In this document: one piece after another, positions 13,340-23,700 of the stretch
Position numbering within the stretch: position 1 is the first letter of the stretch
Layout of the letters: each line of letters starts with the position of its first letter
DNA from: Macrocystis pyrifera
Lineage: Eukaryota > Sar > Phaeophyceae > Laminariales > Laminariaceae
Direction of reading: 5' to 3'
Assembly (NCBI GenBank): GCA_031763025.1
Contig: JASSKH010000006.1
Location: 1,957,048 to 2,021,047, forward strand
Length of the DNA: 64,000 bases
Notes under the pieces: model-generated
Told to the model about the DNA's origin: nothing
Databases searched by the model: none
Seen by the model: the letters and a program-made list of their open reading frames with translations, nothing else
Position numbers and translations under genes: made by a program

Positions 13340-15266
13340 ACACGACTACGGCCATGCACGACATGAGTACACCCCCCCCCCCCCTCGGCCTCTCCCCCCC
13401 TGCGTATTATGTATAGGTTGGGTTGGCGTCGGTTGGTAACGACACTGTAAAACGCGCCGCTCACTACTTGAGCTAGACAACCAGGATACCGTTTTTTTTT
13501 TTTTGTTGCGGTCGGTCACAGGTGGCGATCGAGTTAATAGACCGTTTGTTCGGGGTGGAGAACCTTTGCTTCGCACAAGGGAAATGATCGTGTCACGTAC
13601 CGTAGTGTGTAGTGTTTATGGTAAGGCACCCACGAGGCAGTTACGTGGAGAGTGTACCCTCATTGCTTTCTGTGGAAATGGTCACACCGGAAAAACATTT
13701 AACACATTGAAGCTGGCATCCATGTGCAAGTCCGCCTCACAAGCGATTCTTAGTAGGATACAGCCCACACTTCATGCGACTCGCCGTACACCTCACGGCG
13801 CTTCGCGCTTAGTGCAAGCAATGCCTGCCTTGTCGGTGAAAACCCGACGTGCTCCGTCCCGGTGTTGTAGGGATGCGAGGTCTATGGTCATACGACTACG
13901 TCCAAGCACGGTATCGAATACACCCCCCCCCACACACACCCTGGTATATGTATAGGTTGGGTTGGCGTCGGTTGGCGACGACGCTGTAAAAGATGCCTCT
14001 CAATGCGTGAGCTAGACAGCCAGGGTACCTTTTTTTTTTTTTGGCGGTTACCACGGCTGGCGGTCAAGTTAGATCATTTTTGTTCGGGGAGAACCTTTAC
14101 TCCGCACAAGGGGGGTGATCGTATCACGTTGTGTGTATATGGTGAGGTACCCACGAGGTAGTTACGTAGTACTCCTATTGCTGTCTCTGGAAGTGGCCAC
14201 ACCGGAAATTAAATCAATTCATTGATGCTGTCATCCGTATGCAAGAAAGTCCGCCTCTAAAGCGGTTCTTAGTAGGATGCAGCTCACCCTTCATGCGACT
14301 CGCCCAACACCTCACGGCGCTTCGCGCTTGGTGCAAGCAATGTCTCCCTGGTCGGTGAAAGCCCGACGTGCTCCGTCCCGGCATTGTAGGGATGCGAGGG
14401 TGAATGGTCAGATGACTACGGCCATGCACAATAATGAGCACCCCCCCCCCCCCCCCCCCCCCTCTAATCCCCCACTCCTCCTACCCCCCCCCCCCCCCCC
14501 CCCCCGTAAACAAATTACCCTCCCCCCCAAAAAGGTATCCTCCCCTTCCCCCCCCCCCCCCCCCCCCCCCCCGCAACTCTCCCCCCAATTACCTTCTCCT
14601 TACCCCTAGTCGCCTTTCCCCCCTCTCCCCCCTCGCCCTCCCCCCCCCCCCTTAATCCCCCTTTCCGCTAATCCCCTACAGTATGAGTAAGCCGCCGAAA
14701 TGAAGCACGTGATATGAGCAAGAGTTAGAACCTTTTCCAAACACCTTCCTTGGAAAACCTCAAGCGGAGGCTAGCTATAATACTGTGTTAGGATTCAGTA
14801 TGACGCTCCCCGTTGAGCACAGGTTCTTGATGGAAATTTCTTACACTACCGTACGTAGCGCCTCCAGAAGGCGTTGTACCTTCTGGTCTTAACGAACCGA
14901 TAATATATTTTTTCTTGTTGGTGGGCCTATACGCACTATGTACTCTCCCTACCCACGAGTTGAGGTACGCAGGCGAACGCCGCGAAAAAAATCGGAAACC
15001 CCCTTCCTCTCGTACCTCCCCCCCCCCCCCCCCCCCCCCCCCGCTTACCTCCCCTTCGTTCTCAGCTGACCCTGCAGGATGTGGCGTCGTTCTCGACCTT
15101 CCTGGTTGGTGTTCGAGTACGACTACACCAGAAGGGCTCCAACTTACGTCGACGGCACAGCGTGCTGTCCTCTTTGCTCAAGCACGCCCCTCGAGCGCGC
15201 TTGCAAAGGCGAGCCACTCCCTTCTCTTCCCCCCCCCCCCCCCCCCCCCCCCCCCCACTCTCCCCC

Positions 15267-15300
<34 letters not shown>

Positions 15301-16428
15301 ACCCCCCCCACCCCCCCCCCCCCCCCCCACTCCCCCTTGGTGCTAGCTTATGCCTGCCTGGTCGGTGAAAACTCGACGTGCTCCGTCCCAGCCTTGTAGG
15401 GGTGCGAAGGTCTATATGGTCATACGACTACGGCGATGCATGGTATCGAGTACACCCCCCGCCCCGCCCTCCCCGGCTCTCTAATGTTTTGTAGTTTGGG
15501 GCTTAGGCTTTGGGCTTTCGTGTTGGATTTTGTACTTGGATTTTTTGTTTGGGGTTTTCGAGTTTCGGGTTTTTCACGTTTCGGTTGGCGTTTGTTTTCG
15601 GCTTGGTTTCGGTTTCTGTTTTCTTTGTTTGTAGGGCTATTTTCGGGTTATTACTATTAAAAAAAAAAAAACGTGCTGTTTGTGTGTGTTTGTCGATGTC
15701 ATGCTTGCCTGGTAGAGTGTTGGTACAGTACCTCTTTTTTCTGAGGCCCCTCCCTCGAGGAGCTTTATGCTATTACCAATTCAAAGACTGTTTGGACGCT
15801 TGACCTCGGCCTGCCTCAAGCAGGTACGGTCTTGTTCGAATTATACTGTAAAAACAAAATACAATGGGGTCAGCGATATCGGGTAGTTGGGTCCTCGGTG
15901 CCCTTATTGAATGAACTTTAGGACTGCAGTCCCAGTGCGGGGACAATTCACTTGGAAGTTGAGTCAGATTTTGGTTCTGTCTACAGTGCAGTACTAAAGG
16001 GATCAGTGACCCTTTTAGCACCGCAGTCCCGTTTTGGCATCAAATTACTTGAAATTAGAGTGGTTTGTCCCCAAAACTGGGACTGCAGTACGAAAAGGGT
16101 TAAGAAACCGTTAAGAAACCCCGACGTTAGTCAGAAATGGTTTGCGGCCAAAACATGTATATACGTGTAATGTAGTATGCTAGAGTGCCCCCATTTCTGT
16201 ATAAATCAACCTTCGTTTCGTCGCTGTTGTCGGTCTTGCCGCCCCTCATGTATAATGTTGTGTGGTCTCAGGATCTACTCGGACCTGGCTGTGGTGGAGG
16301 AGCAGGAGTCCGCGTTGGCGAAGGACGTCGATCTCTTCAACAAGCTCCAGAAAGACTTGAAGGAATCCCCAGCGTACAAGTGAGACTACTTTACTACCGC
16401 TACTACTACTACTACCACGATTACTACA

Positions 16429-16482
<54 letters not shown>

Positions 16483-19400
16483 GACACTACTGCTTGTACT
16501 GCTTATACTGCTACTACCGTTGGTAGTACCTCTGCTACTTGTGCATTTTGTACAGTCCAAGCAATTCGTCAGCAAACTCACAGCTTTATGTTACCTCATT
16601 CGCTTCGCTCAGCCTCAACGGCTGGTGCGACTGCGCTTGCCATTTACTTGTGTCATTGTCCCTCTCCGTCGGTATCGAAAGGGTTTTATTTTTCGGTCGG
16701 TCTCAGGAGGGTTAGGAGGTTGACGTTTCCGTCGGTATCAAAATAGTTTAATCTCTGTCGTTCTCGAATGGGTTTAGGTCTCCGCCGGTCCACAAAGGTT
16801 ATATCTCCGTCGGTATCAGAAGGGTTTAAATATCCGTCGGCCTCCAAAAGAGTTCCGCTTTTCGTCGGTCTCGAAATAATTAAACTTTTCCTCGGTCTCG
16901 AAAGGGTCACACTCTCCGTCGGTCGCGAAAAATAACGTTCTCCGTCGGTTTCAAGAGCTACGCTCTCCGTCGGTCTCAAAAGGGTCAAACTCTCCGCCGG
17001 TCTCTGAAGGATTCAAATCTCCGTCGGTCTCGAAAGGCTGTGGAAACACTCCGTCGTTATCGGAAGGGTTTATTTACGTCTCCGTCAATCTCAATAGGGT
17101 TTGAAACCTCCGTCGGTTTCGAACATCCATCAACCATGGGGCGTGAGGGTAAGGGTCGGGTCAATACATAGATTATTCCGAATCAAGGGTTATTTTGCAA
17201 TAGCTTTAGACCGAAACCTCGGTGTATCGCGCCCCGAGAATGTGTGTACGATATGCTAGTATTAGGCAATATACTGCTGGGCCGATAAATACGCGGTGCG
17301 GCATAAATCGCTTGGCTCTTCCACACGAGTCATGACCTGGCCCACGGGTCGTATCAGGAGGTCTTGAAAATATCACCGGTCAGGTCGGGTCGGGTCGGGT
17401 TGGGTCCGGAGGTTTTCAAAATATCACGGGTCGGGCCAGGTCACCCTGACCCGACCCGACCTGACCTGCAAGGTTCGGCGTGACCCGTGAATGGCCCTGA
17501 TGTAGTCGAGCGGGGCAAACGAAGGAAGCAGGGCGACGCGACATTGTTTCACGCAGCCAGTTTCGATTATTCTTGCTGTATGTACCCTTCTACTCGTAAC
17601 GCGTCTCAGAACTTTCTCTCTCTACCTCTCTCTCGCTCTCCCACTTTTCCCTCACCCCCCGTCTCCTTCTCCTTCTCCCCCTCTTCCTTCCTTCCTTGCC
17701 CCCCCCCCCCCCCCCCCCCCCCCATTATATGTACACGTATATTTGTCAAATTTTCGTACTTTTGCCAACTTTTCTCTTCGCACGAGCACTTTTAGGCAAA
17801 ACAGTAAAAGTACACGGACACGGGAAGCCCTGCCGGACACATTGGTCTAGGTCTCGGCGCGACCCGTGCACTCTGAAGCGCGTGGCAGGCGCTTAAAAAA
17901 AAAAAATTCTGGCGGGAGTGGATAAGACGATTTCCCTGGTTTCAGTAAAGAGGCCTTATTTTGTACGTACGTATCGGTACATTGTCATGCTCTCTGTTTT
18001 CTCCCCCCGGCTCTCGTGAGCTGTGAGCACACAGCTCAGGCATATACCAGGTACCAGGTACACAACAGACAACATGCACAGATCCCATCGTTCCAACGCT
18101 GCCGCCCACACGCCGTGCGTGTTCGGCACGCCCATATGCGCAGTGTTGCTGTGGTTGGTTGAGTTTGTTGGAGCCTGCCATCCGCATTCCACGGTCTGTT
18201 TTTTTATCCTTACGTACCCAGGATGACGTACAATATCCCTGTACATTTTTTTTGGGTTGTTGCACGGAGCACAGACCACCGCCTAGAGAACAATACCCAC
18301 AGCAGTGCACAGAGCGTGCTTACCTCCAGCTTCCTACAGCACCACAACCAACCCTGCTGCCCAGCAGCAGCAGTGGGCACACCTTGCGCGTGTGGATGAT
18401 CGTACTGCGGCCCATTCGTACAGCAGCGTTCGTACAAAATATACTTATAGCAGTACAGTAGTTCTGATTGCAGTGTGTCCTACATTGCTGGCGGATAGAT
18501 CCTAGAGCCAGCTGAAAGGGGATCAGTACACGTACGTTCCTCGCGTTGCGTTTTACAGAAGTACTGCTGAATATGCAGTCGTACCTGTATGTACAAGCTA
18601 CTCCACTGCTGTAGGAGATCGTGCAAAGTGTTTTAGATTGCGTAAAAAAACACGACAAGCCAGTTGTACGAGCACTGTTCTAGCGTACACGTTTATACTG
18701 CTTGCGCTGGATATATAACATTTTCGTTTCCGAGGTTCGACTCGCACCATCCACGTTTTTTTTTTTTAGTTTCACTTTTGACTATTTTTGTACCAGGACT
18801 ACAACAGAGTACTACATTAATAAAAATAATACATTGGTCCACACCTTGCTTTTCTGAACGTATAATATGATAGTCTAAGAGTACATGTTACTTGTATGTT
18901 TTAGCCCAAATTAAAGAGTTTGGGCGCGCTTGCGTGTGGCGTGCGTTTATACCTCAACATTTCACAGCTACTCCGAATACTTGGGAGTAAAGCAAAGTAT
19001 GTTCGAGAAGATACTGCTCATTATTACCGTAGGTACTTCGTACACTCGCAGTATTTCGGGGTTTTTGTACTAGAGATACTGCGAGTACTCGCAGTATTTT
19101 GAGGTTCTGTAGATACTACTGCGTATACTTTCTTCGGGCTTCTGTACGGCGGGTACTACAAGTATACCAGTAAGTACTAGTCTATAGCAGTATTTCGTCC
19201 GTTGGTAGTGTTCGTACTGCTGCTTCTTCTGCGAGACTCAGTACTCGCAGAAATGAAATACCCTCAATATGCCCAGTATACTTCGAGTATGAAGTATACT
19301 TCAACCGTTTGTGCACCGTGTCGACAAGTCTCAGGCCCAGCGTTCGGCACAAAACACACCCAGATAGTCCCACACGAGTGGGAGTTGGAGCAAACTACTT

Positions 19401-20672
19401 TCGCTGGAGACAACTTGAGCACTCAGAGCAGTCTGCCAGTATTTCGATATAATATTATGCATGACGGCGAATGCTCTCAGTATCTCGAGGTTCTGTACTG
19501 CGCATATATTGCCTTCACCCCAAGTATTTATTTCGTGTTTCGATACTACTGCGGGTACATACTTTAAGCAACCTGTATTATCGGGGTTCGGTACTGCTCA
19601 CACTCTCATTACTCTCAGTATTTGGGCCTTCTCAGTACTCGCAGTAGTTTTGCCGCCAGTACTCCAATACTCTCAGTACTCGGACTACGATTTGTTCTCG
19701 AGCACATGTACCTGTGAAACCTTGATATTATACCCTGAGCACCAAGAAACTCTTATTTTGGGGGAACATATAAATTGTAGTGCCAGTATGTACGTATGTG
19801 CTGCACCTTATTACTCAGCCGGTCACAAATTATGGCGCAACCTCGACCTTGCGCAACTTTTATGTACTTACGAATTCATCGCCGCGAGTCAGCTGGATCA
19901 ATATATCTCCACTTTCCGATACCCTATTATATATTATTGTAGTAATGATCCCACACTAACTCCGCGAACAGCAGTATAATATAGTCTGTCCTCAAAAATA
20001 CGTTGTGTGTGTTCTTCACGTTAAAATGATGGGTGGGTGCAGATGCTACTTCTAAACAAATGTGCAGGGTTTCATACGAGTACGAGTATTTTAATTTCGC
20101 TCTTGCGCCACTCCCCTATTAATACGGCACCTCCCGGAGGGGAACCTTGTATATATTATGTATGGGTTCGGTTGGCGTCGGTTGGCAACGACACTGTAAA
20201 ACATGCCGCTCACTACGTGAGCTAGACAACCAGGGTACCGTTTTTTTTTTTTTTTTTTTTTTTTTTGGCGGTCGCCCACAGCTGGTCGTCGAGTGATGTG
20301 CGAAGTAAATAACCTTTACTCTGCACAAGAGAATTGATCGTATCACGTAGTGTTCAAGGTAAGGCACCCAAGAGGCAGTTACATAGTACTCCCATTGCTG
20401 TCTCTGGAAGTGGCTACACCGGAAATTAAACTAGCTCATTGACACTGTCATCCATATGCAAGCCCGCCTCACGAGCGGTTCTTAGTAGGATGCAGCTCAC
20501 CCTTCATGCGACTCGCCGGACACCTCACGGCGCTTCGCGCTTGGTGCAAGCAATGTCTGCCTGGTCGGTGAAAACCCGACATGTTCCGTCCCGGCATTGT
20601 AGGGATGCGAGGGTCTATGGTCATACGACTACGGCCATGCATGAGATCGAGTACATCTCTCCTATCGAGTAC

Positions 20673-20706
<34 letters not shown>

Positions 20707-23700
20707 CTCCGTTCCCACATGGTTGTGGCCACCCAGGGCAATGATGGAGTACGGGCAGTCCAGCGGCATGGTTAATGTTCACGGGACAATGATGCCCGAC
20801 CCGACAAAACACCCCGAGCTCGAGGCGATGGTAAGAAAATCACCGCCCGCTGGCGTCGCCCCCTCCGCCATGCACCTGGTACCACTCGGTCCATTAGTAA
20901 AGGACCGTTTGTGTTGAATATCGGTATGTAAATGGTCCCTATATTTCGGTGCAGAGTGGTATATATATACACAGCTTTCACAGGGAGCAGGGACAGCATT
21001 TTGTCTTGTTTTCGTGTTTGTTCGATACGAGCGAATGGTTGTTCGAGTTTGGGTACGCGCAGCATGTACGGGACTTGTTTTTGGATTTTTTTTTTCCCCC
21101 CATCATTTGTTTTGGCAACAACAAAAAAAAAACTACTGGTAGATTCATCGTTATTGGCAGATTCAATGTTGTTGAATCTGAATGTTCTTCCCCCCCCTGT
21201 GGTAAAATCCGCGATTTTTAGAATGAAACATACTGGTGCAGCAGTGCCTTGCAAATCGATTCGCCGCTGCGAAATTGTCCTGTTCGGGTTGGCGAAAGGT
21301 GGGTTCAGGTTTTAGCCGGGCTGCGGCGAGGGATAAGTAACACTTTGTCGGCAGTACTCAAAGTGCCTTGGCAACTCTCTTTCGTTTGTGTTTTTTACTC
21401 TTTGCAATCCCGTTCCTTTGTTTTTTTATCTTTGCAATCCCGTTCGTTTGTGTCTTGGTCTTTTGCGATCCCAATTTATTTGTGTTTTATTTGCTATTAA
21501 ATGCAAAATCCCGTGTTTGTGTTTCACTTTCGCTCTTCGCAATCTCCACTCGTGTTTCGCTCGTCGCAATCCCGTTCGCGCTTCACTATTTGCAATCCCA
21601 TTTGTGCTTTTCACTGTTTGCGATCCCTTTTTTTTCTTCTGCTCTTTGCAATCCCGTCTGTACTTGACAATTTTGCGTCGTTCCATAGTACTCGTATAAT
21701 AGGCCATGGGCTTGTTGACGGGGTGAATGAGCGGCACATATTTTTCAACATCACTTTTCGGGTGACTTACTATTACGGGGGACCATAGTAAATAGGACCA
21801 AATATTGTTCGTAAAAATAGGTAAATATATAGGCTTTTGTGTATACCGCAGGTCCTATTAACTATGGTCCCCCGTAATACCTGAGTAGTGTGGAGCTCCC
21901 GAAGTGAAGGAGCGTCAGAAACGTTAGGTGCTACTGCTGTAGCGCGCGCCTTCACGCCGCGCGCCAAAAAAAAAAAGGTACCGCTTGTACCCCTTCAGAG
22001 CTTTTGCTGAAGCCGCGGCTCTACGACAGAGGTTCTACGATCGAGATTCTACGATCGCGATTCTACGACCGAGGTTCTACGACCGAGGTTCTACGACCGA
22101 GGTTCTACGACCGAGGTTCTACGACCGAGGTTCTACGACTGAGGTTCTACGACCGAGGTTCTACGACTGAGGTTCTACGACCAAGGTTGTGCGATCGAGG
22201 TTGTACGACCGATGTTCTATGAACGAAGTTCTATGAACGAGCTTCCACGAACGAGCTTCCACGAACGAGCTTCACGGTACATACGTAGGCAAAGGATGGG
22301 GAGTCAAGGGTACCGTCGGTCACTACAGTCTCTACAGTAGGTCACGGCGGGCACGTCACCCGCTGAGAACCTAGTTCGTAAAACCTCGGTCGGTGAACCT
22401 CGATCGTAGAACCTCGTTCGTAGAACCTCCGTCGTAGAACCTAACCTCGGTCGTACAACCTCGGCCGTATAACATCGGCCGTAGAATCTCGATCGTGGAA
22501 CCTCGGTCGTACAGCTTCGATCGTAAAAATCTCGATCGTAGAACCTCGATCGTAGACCTCGGTCGTAGAACCTTGATCGTAGAACCTTGGTGGTAAAACC
22601 TTGGTCGTAGAACGTCGATCGTAGAACCTGGGCGGACACCCAGAGCACTGCGGCACGTTCACCCGCCTCGCCTTTTCAGGCTAGCGCCCTCCCCATCAAC
22701 CAACCGCTCCCCTGGCAACCGCGTGGTCGCAAGGGCAGCGATTGGTTGGTCGAGAAGGCGCTGGTTTTGAAAGCCTGTGGCGGGTGAACGCGTCGCAAGT
22801 GCGCTGGTTGCAACCCAGTTCTATGACCAATATGGGGCACGCAAAGGATCGGTCACCGACACACCCACACCTATACCCCTGAACTCGGGAGGGACCCGGG
22901 GCCAGCATCGCCGCGCATCCTACCAGATAAGCAGACTCGCAGAAGCACACGCAGGTAGCGAAAGACAAGAAGAGTGGTACTATTTGGGGACATACCAGCA
23001 GGTATCCAAGTCGCATGCATGCCTATGTGTCAGAAGGAAACCCGCTCGGATAATCCTAGGATAGCCCAGACGCTACATACCGATGCTCTACGACCGGCCT
23101 CCAACCGAGATTCATGTACTGTAGTGTAGTACAGATCCCTCTATAGTGCTGTAGTGCCGGTATGCGCCAGCCAACAATACCGGCACTGATATAGCGGTAA
23201 TAACCGGCACCGCTCGGCACTGCTCCGCAGGCTACCACACTAGCGAATCCCATCGGTGCTAAGCGGCTCCACAGGCAGTATAGCGGGCAAACGGCACTAT
23301 GCACTCAGCCACCACTAGAGGGACTATTATACGATTCTCCAAATCCCCCGAACCGACCAATGCACACAAGCTGATGACAGCCCACTAATGTCATGGCGCA
23401 AACCTGGAGTAGTTTTGCGATTGTTTTGGATTATTCTCTTGTTTCACAGGTGTGTGAATAAACACTGTTTTGTGTAAGAATATCTCTCTTGAGAGGAAGA
23501 ATCAGGACGGACGCTGGGTGTACTGATGTTGGGTTTGTAGACAGCGGGTTTGTGTGAAGACAGGAAACCCGCACGATTCGCTAGGGTGGATAGAAGAAGC
23601 GGTTTTATGTGAAGGCAGTAAACCCACACGATTCGCTAGGGTAGATAGAATGGGCGCTTTTGTGTGAAGACAGTAAACCCACACGAGTCCCTACTGACAG

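Larger units (their letters stand above)
12884..16271 (+). other. Intron(s) between exons 2 and 3 of the coiled-coil-like gene
   Basis: At least one short exon must lie here to repair the phase, but I could not place it. The stretch holds poly-T (13130-13153), poly-C tracts (about 13303-13337, 14441-14462, 14540-14572, 15018-15042, 15231-15328), three family Y copies, T-rich DNA (15500-15660) and a tandem pair of MITE family B (15903-16108). Confidence 0.55.
16380..20736 (+). other. Intron 3 of the coiled-coil-like gene, 4.4 kb
   Basis: It holds a CTA microsatellite (16390-16482), a CCGTCGGTCTC minisatellite (16715-17130), a CGGGT-rich element (17345-17500), poly-C (17699-17723) and TACTCGCAGTATT repeats (18960-19700), and ends with a family Y copy (20150-20676). 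No exon is supported. Confidence 0.55.

Noticed and set aside
15079..15225. Possible exon with a CCPLC motif
   Set aside because: Three frames are open here and none has a phase-compatible neighbour. It lies between poly-C tracts in repeat DNA.
23524..23700. CRISPR-like array
   Set aside because: The repeats are contiguous ~58-base tandem units without unique spacers, in a eukaryotic intron.
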